64,000 nt of DNA from Flammeovirga sp. SJP92 (GCF_001583495.1 NZ_LQAQ01000035.1:62001-126000), one strand, 5' to 3'; shown: positions 1-10,634, counted from the stretch's first letter. A program made the numbers and translations. The notes: generated by a model from the letters alone, not told the origin.

Positions 1-658
1 CAAAGTGATGACTCTTCTGAGATATTCTATTACTTTACTATCGTGAGAAGAGAACATAAATGTGATGCCCAATTCTTCATTCAGTTTTTTTAGAATATCC
101 ATGATCTTGTAAGCATTGGTGGAATCTAAGTTTGCCGTCGGCTCATCTGCTAATACAATATCGGGCTTCTTTACGATGGATCTTGCTATGGCCACTCTTT
201 GTGCTTGTCCGCCTGAAATTTGAGAAGGTTTCTTATTTGCTATATCTGATAACCCTACCCAATCCAAGGCTTGCATTACAGCTTCTTTTCTTTCTGCTTT
301 TGATTTCTTTTGTAATAGTAAAGGGAACTCTACATTTTCAAAAATGCTGTAAACTGGAAGTAAATTATAGCTTTGAAAAATAAAACCTATATGTTCGTTT
401 CTCAATAAAGCCGACTCTGCATCTGATTTTACAGCAACGTTTTTTCCACTGATTAAGATTTCTCCTTCTGAAGGAATATCTAATGCTCCAATGAGGTTTA
501 ATAAGGTTGTTTTTCCTGATCCACTAGGCCCAATTAGGCCTGTAAATTCACCTTTCTGTATTTTCAAATTAATGTTACTCAAAGCTGTAAACTCTGTTTC
601 TCCTACCGGAAAACGCTTGGTTACGTTTTGAATTTCGATGATGTTGTTTGTATTCATA
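1..658 (-). CDS. ABC transporter ATP-binding protein, LolD/MacB type (partial, C-terminus outside window)
   Basis: This is the nucleotide-binding subunit of a LolD/MacB-like ABC transporter, which powers a FtsX/MacB-type permease at the inner membrane. The ATG is at 658 and the frame stays open to base 1, giving 219 codons. Visible motifs in order are the Walker A GPSGSGKTT, the Q-loop FIFQSYNLLP, the signature ISGGQAQRVAIAR, the Walker B IVLADEPTANLD and the H-loop SSHD. The gene lies 33 bases after the outer-membrane barrel gene on the same strand and is probably co-transcribed with it and with the TetR gene. The permease that would identify the substrate should lie just outside the window. 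The family assignment is firm; the substrate is unknown. Confidence 0.93.
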
Positions 659-691
659 TTAATATGGTTTTGCATTTATTCATTTTTGAGG

Positions 692-1831
692 TTAATGGTT
701 TAATACAGCCATTAATCGTACCCCGAAACCTGGAGTAAATTGGTTTAAATCATTTGTGGCGATGGGTGAGGATATATCTGTTGTGGGATTATAATAGATC
801 ATAAAATATCCTGTCCACAAATCGAAATCATGATTATAAGTCGTGAAAAAACCTGTTCCGCTATTGGTCCAATCTCGATACACCATCACGGATATGTTAT
901 CAAAATATGATAGCGGATAATTCATCGAAATTGCCGTGGTATTACCTTTGTATTCAGCGTTATTAAACTCTTCTCCGTACCAGGTAAAAAGATGTTCTCC
1001 TACTACATTTAGCCCACTTCCAATTGGTAACGTATAATCCATACCAATGTCCAATAGTGTTTGATTTGTGAGGATTCCTACATTTTTATTGGTTTTGGTA
1101 TAAGTACCTTCAAACCAAACTCCGAGTAACAAATCCCATTTCCCATCAACCCCAATTCTATTTTCAGGTGTTTCGATGTACATGGGATTATCTGCATTCC
1201 ATCTTGTATCTAAAACCGCTTTTCTATGATGGTATGAAAAAGCAATTTCCCCTTTTGGTGTAGGCAACTGCACTCTACCACCTAGTTCTGGAATGTCTTT
1301 TACGGATTGTAATGCGTCATATCCTCTTTGCTCCTCATTTCCATACAAAGCCCAAAACCAAATATTGGCGTTGTTCTTAAAATAATATCTCGCTAAGGCA
1401 GAATAGACACCATTGGTCAAACCCAGCGGATCTCTAGGGTCAATTTGGTTGAACCATTGCATTGGTCGCAATAAAGTAGAAGATCCAAAATCGATTTTCT
1501 GAAGTCCCACTCTTATTTCACTATTGCCATGTGCATAACGTACCCAACCCCTGTAAGGTAAAACTGTTCCATCCCAAACCGGTGTTCCATTTGCATACTG
1601 GACCGATCCGTAAATATTGGCTGAAGCAAATGCTGAAAAGGAATTCAAAGAATCAAATTGATGCTCAAATTTTACTTCAGGAATATAACGTCCACCACTC
1701 CATAAATTGAGTTGTTCCGCTTCTGGGGAGTAAGTTGTAAAACCCACCAACATACCATTAAAATCAAATTCAGATTGCCCGTAAATGGTATTAGACAATA
1801 AAAGCAAAAATAGGATTTGAAGCTTTTTCAT
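692..1831 (-). CDS. Outer-membrane beta-barrel protein (porin/DUF1302-like)
   Basis: The 379-residue protein has a signal peptide of about 18 residues ending near IYG-QSE, then alternating hydrophobic/polar segments rich in Tyr, Trp and Asn, as in outer-membrane barrels. The stretch around residues 110-165 (GLQKIDFGSSTLLRP, then QIDPRDPLGLT) resembles the DUF1302/alginate-export style porins found beside LolCDE-like ABC transporters. It sits 6 bases downstream of the TetR gene and 33 bases upstream of the ABC ATPase gene, so an envelope export or lipid/lipoprotein trafficking operon controlled by the TetR is likely. That role is inferred from context. The exact substrate cannot be read from the sequence. 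Confidence 0.72.
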   Translation of the reverse strand: MKKLQILFLLLLSNTIYGQSEFDFNGMLVGFTTYSPEAEQLNLWSGGRYIPEVKFEHQFDSLNSFSAFASANIYGSVQYANGTPVWDGTVLPYRGWVRYAHGNSEIRVGLQKIDFGSSTLLRPMQWFNQIDPRDPLGLTNGVYSALARYYFKNNANIWFWALYGNEEQRGYDALQSVKDIPELGGRVQLPTPKGEIAFSYHHRKAVLDTRWNADNPMYIETPENRIGVDGKWDLLLGVWFEGTYTKTNKNVGILTNQTLLDIGMDYTLPIGSGLNVVGEHLFTWYGEEFNNAEYKGNTTAISMNYPLSYFDNISVMVYRDWTNSGTGFFTTYNHDFDLWTGYFMIYYNPTTDISSPIATNDLNQFTPGFGVRLMAVLNH

Positions 1832-1837
1832 TAGTTT

Positions 1838-2413
1838 TTATTCTTGGGGACCATATATACCAAAAAAATAAAAGTTGATGATACCTCTCGTAACATCTTC
1901 CGAAGACTCAAACAGCGCTATATTTTTAGGGTCTTCAATAAATGCCTGCATATGATCGAGCATTGCCAACATAAGTTCAATACTTAAATCTTGCCTGATT
2001 TCTCCGGAAGCTCTTGCTTTCATTATTTCCTGCACAAACAAAGACCTTCCCTCATGTTGCATATCTTGCAACTCTTTCATCACCTCCACCTTTCCATTGA
2101 ACATTTGAAGAAACTCTTCTAAAAATATCTTACTCATACTTTTAGAATACTCTATTTTCATCTCAGTCAATCTCAAAAGGGTTTCTCTAAATGAGGTACT
2201 TTGCTCCACAATTGTGTTATACTCCAACATAGAGGTATTAAAAAGATTACGGATTATGGTTAATACTAAATCTTCTTTATTACTAAACTGACGGTAAAAT
2301 GTCATCTTAGAAACTCCTGCTGTCTCAAAGATTTCATTCACACTGACCTTCTTAATTCCTTGTGCGTAAAAAAGCTCTTGTGCCGTTTTTAATATTTTAT
2401 CTCTCGCCTTCAA
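1838..2413 (-). CDS. TetR/AcrR family transcriptional regulator
   Basis: A typical TetR N-terminal helix-turn-helix is visible (RDKILKTAQELF, then VSVNEIFETAGVSKMTFYRQF), followed by a helical ligand-binding domain. I place the start at the TTG at 2413, which gives a normal TetR N-terminus (M-K-A-R-D-K-I-L). The frame runs upstream to an ATG at 2518 and has another at 2473. The first lies inside the terminator hairpin of the upstream gene, and both would add an unusual hydrophobic leader. The gene is first in an operon with the barrel protein and ABC ATPase and probably represses it, with itself, in response to an unknown ligand. GTAAC/GTTAC half-sites just upstream could be its operator. Length from the TTG is 191 residues, normal for the family. 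Confidence 0.9.
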   Translation of the reverse strand: MKARDKILKTAQELFYAQGIKKVSVNEIFETAGVSKMTFYRQFSNKEDLVLTIIRNLFNTSMLEYNTIVEQSTSFRETLLRLTEMKIEYSKSMSKIFLEEFLQMFNGKVEVMKELQDMQHEGRSLFVQEIMKARASGEIRQDLSIELMLAMLDHMQAFIEDPKNIALFESSEDVTRGIINFYFFGIYGPQE

Positions 2414-2415
2414 TG

Positions 2416-2473
2416 ATGTTACTTTTTTTAAATATGATACCAATATAGTAACATTTATATTAATAAGTAACAT
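2416..2473. promoter_or_regulatory. Candidate TetR operator: repeated GTAACAT half-sites
   Basis: On the plus strand ATGTTAC occurs at 2416-2422, and GTAACAT at 2448-2454 and again at 2467-2473 (19 bases apart, same orientation). An imperfect palindrome GATACCAATATAGTAAC covers 2436-2452. The cluster sits immediately upstream of the preferred TetR start, where an autorepressor would bind. This is inference from repeat structure only. Confidence 0.35.
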
Positions 2474-2509
2474 TATTGAAGAATTTATTTTTGAGAAAAA
2501 ATCATAAAA

Positions 2510-2538
2510 AAAGCCCATGAATTTTCATCATGAGCTTT
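2510..2538 (-). terminator. Rho-independent terminator of the giant adhesin gene
   Basis: The arms AAAGCCCATGA (2510-2520) and TCATGAGCTTT (2528-2538) form an 11-bp stem with one mismatch. On the minus strand the stem is followed by a T-run. It ends transcription from the 2690-residue gene, and it makes an ATG at 2518 unlikely as the TetR start. Confidence 0.8.
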
Positions 2539-2561
2539 CTCTGAAATTTTACTGCAAATTA

Positions 2562-5500
2562 CTATCGAATAACGGTGAGTGAATTCGCATCTCTATGAAT
2601 ACTACCATCGAGTTCACTGACATAATCCATCGTATAAGTATATACACCACCTGGAACAAGTTTGCCTCTATACATACCATCCCAACCGTTTCCTTCTTGT
2701 CTCGCCTCACTGGAATCTTTGTATTCTCTACTGAAAATGATTTCCCCCCATCTGTTGTAAATATTCAATTTGATATTAATTGCATATCGAGATCGTATGA
2801 GGAACTCATCATTTAAACCATCACCATTTGGTGTCATTGCTGTTGGTGTAAATAATTGAGGCGGGCATAAATCCACAACATTAATAGAGGTATACAATTC
2901 ACATTCTGTTTCATAAGTTGTATCAATAATCCTTACTTCAAAAGTGCCTTGATCGTCTCTTTTTACAGTTTGAGTTGTTTCACCCGAATCTTCCCAATAG
3001 TAAACAAAATTGTCGCCCCCTGGAGCCGTAATTTCAATTTCCCCTCCTGTTCTGAAACAGAAAATTGTATCTGAAGTAGCAAACTCAGGTGGATTATCTC
3101 TTACATAAAGTGTATAGGCTCTAGAGAAAGTACATTCCTTTCCGCTGATATGTCTTACGGTATTTGTCACAATATATTCTCCTGGGGTTGAAACATCAAT
3201 AGTTGGTGTGTTTTCTCCCGTTGACCAAACAAAACTTTCTACCGTTCCTTCATACTCACCAATACTTCCATCTAATGTGTATTCCTCTCCCAAGCAAATT
3301 TGAATTTCTGTTTTCTCATCTTCAATTTCAGGAATCACGAATACGGTCACCGAATCATAAGCAATACAACCATGTTCATTGGTCACTTTCACTCTATACA
3401 TGGTGTCTTCTGTAGGGCTTACGTTTATCTTTTCTGTAGTTTGAGAAGTAGTCAACCATTCATAAGCAACTCCTCCACTAACGGTCAATTCTGTACTGCT
3501 TCCCTCACAAATATAGATGTCCTCGGAAATTGTAATTTCAGGCAATTCGTGTACTGTAATAGAAGCTTGATAGTGCGTTGCACAACCATTTTCTGTTGTT
3601 ACTTCTAAATAAATATCATAAGTACCAGCCTCTGTATATTGATGGGAAGGTGAAATTTCAGTACTTGTATAATTTGGTGTTGTTCCATCGTAATTAAAGT
3701 CCCATTGTACAGATTGAATTCCTGCATTATCACTGCTGATTAACGTTCCATAGTAAGTACTTTCATTAATAAACTCAGCAAAATCATAACGGCAAATATT
3801 GTCAACCGTGAACTTTGTATCTACTAAATTATGAATTTCGACATCTGAAGAGAATACTTCTGAAGGACAACCGCCAATTGGCTGAACGATCAGTTGTACA
3901 GGATGCGTACCATGATCAGGGAAATCATATGATAAAGAAGGTTCTGTTGTGATGAACTCTCCATACTTTCCAAGATCCCAAATGTATTCAGTTGGTAAGT
4001 CTTCATGATCACTTGTAGATCCCGAAGCATCAAAAAGAGTTGTCTCTCCCAAACATACAGGACTTGCTGTAAAATTAGCTATAGTTACAGGAGTGATTAC
4101 CTCAATTGTAGAAGTAGTTTCACATAAAGTTGGATGTGTATTATCCACTATCGTAACGGTATACATTCCAGGGTCATTTACCTGAATAGATCTTGATGTT
4201 TGATTGTTATCCCATAAGTAAGTGAAATTACTTCCTGCGGGGGCTGTTAGCGTTAAGGCACCTTTATCAAAACAAAAAACGGTATCAGCACTTAGCATTC
4301 CTGGGTTTTCTCTAAAAATCACCTCGATGTCTTTCGTGAACGTACATACCTTTCCAGAGCTATGAGTCACTGTGTTAGAAACTGTATAGGTAGCACTTTC
4401 AGTTACTACGATAGACTGCGTAGTTTCTCCTGTGGACCAAATAATATCTTCATTCGTGTCAGGGTAATCAATTAATTCAGCATTTAAAGTAATTGATTCT
4501 CCCTCACAAGCTTCAAAGAAAGTAGTTCTTTCATCAAAAGAAGGGATTACATAAACCATAGTAGAATCATAAGAGACACAACCATGTTCATTGGTCACCT
4601 TTACTTTATACATTGTATCTTCAGTAGGGTTGACTTGAATTTTATCTGTCGTTTCCGATGTTGTAATCCATTCATATGCCACTCCGCCACTTACAATCAA
4701 CTCCGTCATATCACCTTCGCATATATAAATATCATCTGAAATAGCGACAGTTGGCAACTCATGTACTGTGATAGAAGATTGGAAATTAGTAGTACATCCA
4801 TCCTCAGTAGTGATTTCAAGATAGATATCAAAAGTTCCCACTTCATTATATTGGTGAGAAGGTACTATATCACTGTTTGTGAAATTAGGTGTGATACCAT
4901 CATAATTAAAATCCCATTGTACGGATTGGATGCCTGTATCATCATTACTAATCAAGTTGCCATAAAATGTACTCTCGTTAACGAAATTAGCAACATCAAA
5001 TTGACAGATATTTCCTACAGAAAATTTAGTATTCACAATATTATGTACAACAACTTCTGCAGAAAAAACTTCTGAAGGGCACCCTCCAACAGGTTGCACT
5101 GTAAGCTGAATAGTGTGACTTCCATGATCAGGGAAGTCATAGCTTAAATTTGGTTCAGTAGTAGTTATAGTTCCATATGCTCCCAAATCCCAGATGTATT
5201 CTGTTGGAACTTCAGGTCTATCGGTTGTTGAGGCTGATCCATCCATCACGGTAGTTTCCCCTAAACATACTGCGTCAGCTGTAAAATTAGCTACCGCTTC
5301 AGGAGTAATCACTTCAATTGTGGAAGTAGTTTCACATAAAGTTGGATGTGTATTATCCACTATCGTGACCGTATAAAATCCTGGAGCTGTTACTTGGATA
5401 GATTGAGTTGTTTCCGCGTTATCCCACAAGTAAGAAAAATTACTCCCTGATGGTGCTGTTAATGTAAGCGGACCACTGTCAAAACAGAATACAGTATCTG

Positions 5501-8500
5501 CTTCAAGTTCCCCAGGGTTATCTCTAAAAGCCACTTCTATTTCTTTTGTAAAGGTGCATGACTTTCCTGAAGTATGCGTCACTGTATTAGAAACTTGGTA
5601 AGTCCCTCCTGTTGTCACCACAATAGAAGAAGTAGTCTCTCCTGTAGACCAAAGTATATCTTCACTTGTTTCTGGATAATCAACCAATTCAGCATTTAAA
5701 GTAATGGACTCCCCTTCACAAGCTTCAAAGAAAGTCGTTGTCTCGTCAAATGCTGGAATGACATTCACTTTTACAGAATCGAACTCTACACAATTGTTTG
5801 CATTTGTTACTTGTACTTTAAATACAGAATCTGCGGTTGGTGATACTGTAATTTTATCTGTTGTTTCCCCAGTGCTCCACAAATACTTAACACCACCACT
5901 TGCTTCCAATTCTATTGACTCACCAAAACAAATCAATTGTTCATCAGTAATCACAATTTCAGGCAAACTATAAATTTCCACATCATGAATCACCGAATCT
6001 ACACATCCGCTAAGAGAATAAACCTCTAGTTTTACTTTATGTAAACCCACAGCATCAAATGTATAATCTGGTGAAACATCTTCTACCACAACTTCTTTAG
6101 TGGGATCTCCATAATCAAAATACCATTTTACCTTTTGAATAATAGTCGGATCATCATTGACACTCGCACCATTATAGGTAGATTGATTTGTAAATGTATT
6201 TGTTTCTCCCAAACAGATATCTAATGTCGTAAATTGCACGATAGGCAATGGATTCACTACCACTGTTTTCTCTATCGTTGTGGAAGAGCAACTATTGTCA
6301 GAAGTAACAGTCAATTTAACTGTATAATCATCTGCTGTTGGTAATTGAATATTAATGACAGGCTCTGTTGTTAAAGAGTCACCCCATGTGCTTACTTCCC
6401 AGAAATATGAAGTGATATTTCCTCTAGTGTAATCTCCAAAATCACTCAGAGAACCGTCCAACACCAATTCTTCACTAATACAAATTGGATTAAAGTCATC
6501 TAGCTTCGCAATGGCTTGTGGTTCATAAACTACTTTGAAAGTATCAGAACGTACCGCTACAGTTTCAGACAAGGAATTCGTAGCATCAATCTTATCTACA
6601 TAGTCTGCCTCAATCCATGATTTGATAATGTATGTTCTTCCTTCCTCTAAATCTGGATCAATAGTAAATGGATTCCCATCTTTTCCATATGTAAAAGTAA
6701 CTTCATCAGAGGTTCCTCCATTTGAAGCATTTATGGCAACATCGTCTACATACCACTGGTAAAATACTTCAGCATTATAACTGTATGTAACAGTATCTTT
6801 ATTTGCTGGTGTAAATGTTGGATCTGATACATTTAAAATTGTATCTCCCTGTGTTATACACCTTAATATATCTGTAATTGTCCTTTCAGGGTCCCTCAAT
6901 ATTACAATATCTCCTTGGGTATTGGCAGGGTAACTACAACCTTGCTCATCTTCGAAAATTACACCTGGTGTTGCTCTTCTATCTTCATTAATTACACTAT
7001 CGTATAAAAATGTAATTGTATTCCCTACTAGCTCACTTCTACCATCACCAGAAAACCAACGATAACTAATGTCTCCTGAATTGACACTGACATAGGATGG
7101 TGTACCTTCAAAAGTAGAATTAAACGGTGCATAACCAATCTTCTTACTGATTGTAAAATCACCCCTCACACCACCTACTGTTATTTTTTTAGGATTTGAA
7201 GTCGTTCTACAACCTTGTGCATCTTCCGTCATTAAAGTGATTTCAAAATTTCCAGCTTCGAAATAGTAATCCAGCTTACCATTATCTGTTTCTATTGTAG
7301 CATCTGCATCTACATCACTTGTAATTACCCAAAACCACTTACTTATTGCTATTTCATTTCCATCTACGTCTGTTCTTGGTGTTGAATTTCCTGCTGAGTT
7401 GTCAGCATTGTCAGTGAAAGTGATTGAACCTCTACATGGCATAGCATAATCATCTCCAACAGGTACAAGCTGGGTGGCTGAAGGTGTATAATCTGCCTCT
7501 GAAAAAGGTAATGTAGGCACATCAATATCTAAGGTATCAGAAATACTACAGCTATTTGCATCTTCTACTGATAAAACCACTTTACCTATTCCTGATGGCA
7601 AGTTATTAATGATAAACTTCACATTATAACTTTCACTTTTATCTTCCGTATAATCCGTAATTGCAGTCTCTGTACCTGAAGCATCTAAATGCACTAAGGT
7701 ATAATCCCTACTTTGTGGATTTTGTAATTTGGACCTATCAAGTTTTGGATCTAACGTGGACACAACCTTATCACAGTCAAAGAAATAAGTCATATTATCG
7801 CTTTCCGTCCCAAAATCAATTGTGGGTGCTGTTACTCGAACTCTTATTTCTTTGGTATACCCACACACATTTGTATCTGTACTATCCAGCACTGCTGAAA
7901 AATAAACTCTATACCTATTATTTTGGTTGTTTCTTGGTGAGACAAAATTATAAATGATACTTTCCGTAATAGCTGTAGGATCATTTCCACTTTCTAATAA
8001 TAATGGTGTACTTCCATCACCATACACTTCCCATCGCCATCTGAAATTTGGCACTTTTGTAAGATCGCCTAAAACTTCAGCATCTACTGAAAAAGTTTGT
8101 GAAGATGGAATACCTGTATCATTCAAACAAATTGATGTCACGCCAGTCATATCAGACACGGTTAAGTCAATGACATGAATACCACCTTTACTTTCTGTAA
8201 ATTCACAGCCACCTTCATTGAAAGTCACTTTAACTGTCGCCTCGTATTCTCCTGTTTCTGTAAATGTAATTGAAGGATTTGCCTCAGTGATTGGATCATC
8301 TGGAAAAACATAATCAATACCATCTTTTTTAAATGTCCATTCAAATGTTGCATTTCCATCATTGATGCCTGCTCCTGGAGAAAAAGTGATAGTTTCATCT
8401 TTACAAACCAAATCCTTACTAGAAATATCTACAGTTGGTTTTGCTTCAGGTGTAATCGCATCTGTGAAAACGTCCTCACAAGTTGCCAGCATGGCTGTAA

Positions 8501-10634
8501 GAGTCACTGAATAATTTGAGCCACTTGTTAAGTTCACACCAATTTTATCCGATAGATAAAATTTATTCATATCTGTAGTGGAGAAATTATAAGTATTTCC
8601 TCCAACATTGACTTCCCAATCAAAAGTCATAAAGGCAGGGTCACCTTCTGAAATATTATTTATTGCCAGTGTATTGATATCGCATTCGTCTTCTAAATAG
8701 AATTCAAATTCTGCTCTTGGTGGTTCCACTGTAATTTGATGAGTTGTGATGAGACTTTCACAACCATTGTAGATTGCTCTTAACGAAACATCATAATCAC
8801 CAGGTGCATAATTGGTATAAATGTTACTACCATGGTAACTATTAACCCATCCTCCACCATAATTCCATTGGAATTCAATTTGTGTAGGGTCAATTCCTAA
8901 AGCCACAAGGTCTGTTGTGTTTGTAAAAGTCGCAGGGTTTTCATCGTCATTACAAATTGGGTTTTGGTCAATATCAAAAGTAGGAGTTATAATCGTACCA
9001 ATAAGTACCGTAACTTCCGTCACTTCAGGATTAGGATTACAACCGTCTAAATTTTCCACTTCATATTGAATTGAATAAGTTCCATGATCATTGAATGTAT
9101 AATTCAAATCATTGGTAAAATATTCTTCAGGAGTTCCCCCGTCTTTTATCACAGACCATTTTACATTTTGCAATTCTGCATCTGTAAGTGTTCTTCCAAA
9201 ATGCGTAACTGTGGCGGTGAAAGTAGAATTAAAACCTTCACAACCCTCATATCCATTACTACTTGTGATTGATGCCAATAAATCTTGTGATTGAACAGTA
9301 ATTTGGTCTAATGTACATTCAATTCCATTTCCTGAGGCTACTAATTCAATTGTTTTTTGATTTTGATCTGAGTAGGTAAAAATTGGATTAGTAGCACTTG
9401 GTGTTTGTCCATCACTACTTCTCCAACTAAGTGTATACCCAGCAGGTAAATCTGATTCATTGACAATGGATAGATCAACACCATAGGTATCTTCACAGTA
9501 TTCCGTTTTAGCATCAATTGCTATAGTTGTGGGCAATAGATCTGGGATTGAAATTGTCTCTGTATCATTACATCCTTCAAAGTCGGCTTCAATAGTAATA
9601 TTTTTACCACCATCAGTAAAGGTCCTATTTATGGTTGACGGTAATTGACTTGTAATTGAAGTTGGAACACCATCTTCTGTTATAATCCAAGTGATATCTT
9701 GACCATTAAGTTCAGAGGGTAAGTTGGAATTCAGTTGAATAGTATAGGTATCACAAAAAGTGGTTGGTAATACTACTTCAAAAAGATCTTGAGAAAGGTT
9801 CAAATTTACATAAGCATTCTTGGTCACTGTACAACCATTTTTTTCACCAGAAACAGTAATCGTATAGCTATCAGAAGCTGCATCTGTAAAAGTATGACTC
9901 ACTGCATTTCCATTGACTTGAGCAGAACCATCACCAAAGTCCCATGTATAAGTAATTCCTGTTGTTGACTCTGATATAATTGAATAATTCTGTGAAAGTG
10001 AATTGCTACAACTTTGAGCAAAATCTGGATCGATTTCAAAGTCGAAGTCTTCGATGATTTCAATAGTTTCAATTTTCTTTACATCAACAATACACCCTTC
10101 CACAGTGATTCCCTCCATCACTACTTCATAAGTTCCGGCGGTATTAAAAGTATAAGTTCCACCATCTGCTATTTCTGCTCCAAGAGCATTAATTAAAAAC
10201 CTCAATGATTTATATTGGTAACTGTCTTTTGAATTAAAAGTGACTGTAGTACCTATACAACCTTCGTAGGTTGACAATTCAAAATCTGCCGATGTTGGTG
10301 TACCTATAACCTCCACTGTAGCTGTCACAGTCGTTTCAACTCCACCTTCCAAATAGATAGCCGAAATAGTATGTACACCTTCTGTTGGAAAAAGGTATTT
10401 TGGGCGTTCTAAAGTGATTTTATTTCCTTCTATCAACCAATAATCAACTGTTTTCCCTTCCAGTCTAAATTCTCCACTGACCCTATTACAAGCTTTCAGT
10501 ACATCTCCACCACTTAGATTGTAATCATTTTTATCTTCATCATTAGTTACCCATATCTGCTGTGCAAAGGACTGCCCAGAGCAATAGAGTAAAATCAATA
10601 ATGTTAGTATAGTGTAAATCTTGTTCATCGTCAT
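2562..10634 (-). CDS. Giant secreted PKD/adhesin-like protein with gliding-motility C-terminal domain (T9SS type B substrate)
   Basis: This 2690-residue protein has a signal peptide (hydrophobic core about residues 5-22, ending SFAQQ), then a long series of Ig/PKD-like beta domains. PKD signatures include TWDFGDGSAQ and WDFNYDG followed by SHxY/F, and there are many paired Cys. The last ~90 residues (from LFTPTAMTPNGDGLNDEF through NRWGE and GNGWDG) are the gliding-motility-associated domain that targets proteins to type IX secretion and cell-surface attachment. The C-terminal half carries three ~404-residue repeats. The gene follows the PorP/SprF gene by 15 bases; type B T9SS substrates are known to depend on a linked PorP/SprF protein. 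Adhesion or surface-motility function is likely, but the ligand is unknown. An alternative start is Met3 at 10628. Confidence 0.9.
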   Translation of the reverse strand: MTMNKIYTILTLLILLYCSGQSFAQQIWVTNDEDKNDYNLSGGDVLKACNRVSGEFRLEGKTVDYWLIEGNKITLERPKYLFPTEGVHTISAIYLEGGVETTVTATVEVIGTPTSADFELSTYEGCIGTTVTFNSKDSYQYKSLRFLINALGAEIADGGTYTFNTAGTYEVVMEGITVEGCIVDVKKIETIEIIEDFDFEIDPDFAQSCSNSLSQNYSIISESTTGITYTWDFGDGSAQVNGNAVSHTFTDAASDSYTITVSGEKNGCTVTKNAYVNLNLSQDLFEVVLPTTFCDTYTIQLNSNLPSELNGQDITWIITEDGVPTSITSQLPSTINRTFTDGGKNITIEADFEGCNDTETISIPDLLPTTIAIDAKTEYCEDTYGVDLSIVNESDLPAGYTLSWRSSDGQTPSATNPIFTYSDQNQKTIELVASGNGIECTLDQITVQSQDLLASITSSNGYEGCEGFNSTFTATVTHFGRTLTDAELQNVKWSVIKDGGTPEEYFTNDLNYTFNDHGTYSIQYEVENLDGCNPNPEVTEVTVLIGTIITPTFDIDQNPICNDDENPATFTNTTDLVALGIDPTQIEFQWNYGGGWVNSYHGSNIYTNYAPGDYDVSLRAIYNGCESLITTHQITVEPPRAEFEFYLEDECDINTLAINNISEGDPAFMTFDWEVNVGGNTYNFSTTDMNKFYLSDKIGVNLTSGSNYSVTLTAMLATCEDVFTDAITPEAKPTVDISSKDLVCKDETITFSPGAGINDGNATFEWTFKKDGIDYVFPDDPITEANPSITFTETGEYEATVKVTFNEGGCEFTESKGGIHVIDLTVSDMTGVTSICLNDTGIPSSQTFSVDAEVLGDLTKVPNFRWRWEVYGDGSTPLLLESGNDPTAITESIIYNFVSPRNNQNNRYRVYFSAVLDSTDTNVCGYTKEIRVRVTAPTIDFGTESDNMTYFFDCDKVVSTLDPKLDRSKLQNPQSRDYTLVHLDASGTETAITDYTEDKSESYNVKFIINNLPSGIGKVVLSVEDANSCSISDTLDIDVPTLPFSEADYTPSATQLVPVGDDYAMPCRGSITFTDNADNSAGNSTPRTDVDGNEIAISKWFWVITSDVDADATIETDNGKLDYYFEAGNFEITLMTEDAQGCRTTSNPKKITVGGVRGDFTISKKIGYAPFNSTFEGTPSYVSVNSGDISYRWFSGDGRSELVGNTITFLYDSVINEDRRATPGVIFEDEQGCSYPANTQGDIVILRDPERTITDILRCITQGDTILNVSDPTFTPANKDTVTYSYNAEVFYQWYVDDVAINASNGGTSDEVTFTYGKDGNPFTIDPDLEEGRTYIIKSWIEADYVDKIDATNSLSETVAVRSDTFKVVYEPQAIAKLDDFNPICISEELVLDGSLSDFGDYTRGNITSYFWEVSTWGDSLTTEPVINIQLPTADDYTVKLTVTSDNSCSSTTIEKTVVVNPLPIVQFTTLDICLGETNTFTNQSTYNGASVNDDPTIIQKVKWYFDYGDPTKEVVVEDVSPDYTFDAVGLHKVKLEVYSLSGCVDSVIHDVEIYSLPEIVITDEQLICFGESIELEASGGVKYLWSTGETTDKITVSPTADSVFKVQVTNANNCVEFDSVKVNVIPAFDETTTFFEACEGESITLNAELVDYPETSEDILWSTGETTSSIVVTTGGTYQVSNTVTHTSGKSCTFTKEIEVAFRDNPGELEADTVFCFDSGPLTLTAPSGSNFSYLWDNAETTQSIQVTAPGFYTVTIVDNTHPTLCETTSTIEVITPEAVANFTADAVCLGETTVMDGSASTTDRPEVPTEYIWDLGAYGTITTTEPNLSYDFPDHGSHTIQLTVQPVGGCPSEVFSAEVVVHNIVNTKFSVGNICQFDVANFVNESTFYGNLISNDDTGIQSVQWDFNYDGITPNFTNSDIVPSHQYNEVGTFDIYLEITTEDGCTTNFQSSITVHELPTVAISDDIYICEGDMTELIVSGGVAYEWITTSETTDKIQVNPTEDTMYKVKVTNEHGCVSYDSTMVYVIPSFDERTTFFEACEGESITLNAELIDYPDTNEDIIWSTGETTQSIVVTESATYTVSNTVTHSSGKVCTFTKDIEVIFRENPGMLSADTVFCFDKGALTLTAPAGSNFTYLWDNNQTSRSIQVNDPGMYTVTIVDNTHPTLCETTSTIEVITPVTIANFTASPVCLGETTLFDASGSTSDHEDLPTEYIWDLGKYGEFITTEPSLSYDFPDHGTHPVQLIVQPIGGCPSEVFSSDVEIHNLVDTKFTVDNICRYDFAEFINESTYYGTLISSDNAGIQSVQWDFNYDGTTPNYTSTEISPSHQYTEAGTYDIYLEVTTENGCATHYQASITVHELPEITISEDIYICEGSSTELTVSGGVAYEWLTTSQTTEKINVSPTEDTMYRVKVTNEHGCIAYDSVTVFVIPEIEDEKTEIQICLGEEYTLDGSIGEYEGTVESFVWSTGENTPTIDVSTPGEYIVTNTVRHISGKECTFSRAYTLYVRDNPPEFATSDTIFCFRTGGEIEITAPGGDNFVYYWEDSGETTQTVKRDDQGTFEVRIIDTTYETECELYTSINVVDLCPPQLFTPTAMTPNGDGLNDEFLIRSRYAINIKLNIYNRWGEIIFSREYKDSSEARQEGNGWDGMYRGKLVPGGVYTYTMDYVSELDGSIHRDANSLTVIR
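2871..6515 (-). repeat. Three tandem ~1212-bp in-frame repeats inside the giant adhesin gene
   Basis: Unit boundaries fall at about 6515, 5297 and 4085 on the minus strand. Units 2 and 3 are offset by exactly 1212 bases, as checked at two places: GAAGTAGTTTCACATAAA at 5323 and 4111, and GTACTGT at 4763 and 3551. Unit 1 is about 6 bases longer and more diverged. Each unit encodes about 404 residues containing several PKD/Ig-like domains. Units 1 and 2 share near-identical DNA around their FEACEGESITLNAEL segment, while the third copy has diverged before the C-terminal domain. This indicates successive unequal-crossover duplications. Confidence 0.9.

Noticed and set aside
2871-6515. Long tandem repeats considered as a CRISPR or satellite array
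   Set aside because: The repeats are 1.2 kb, in frame and encode folded PKD-like domains, so they are protein-coding duplications.
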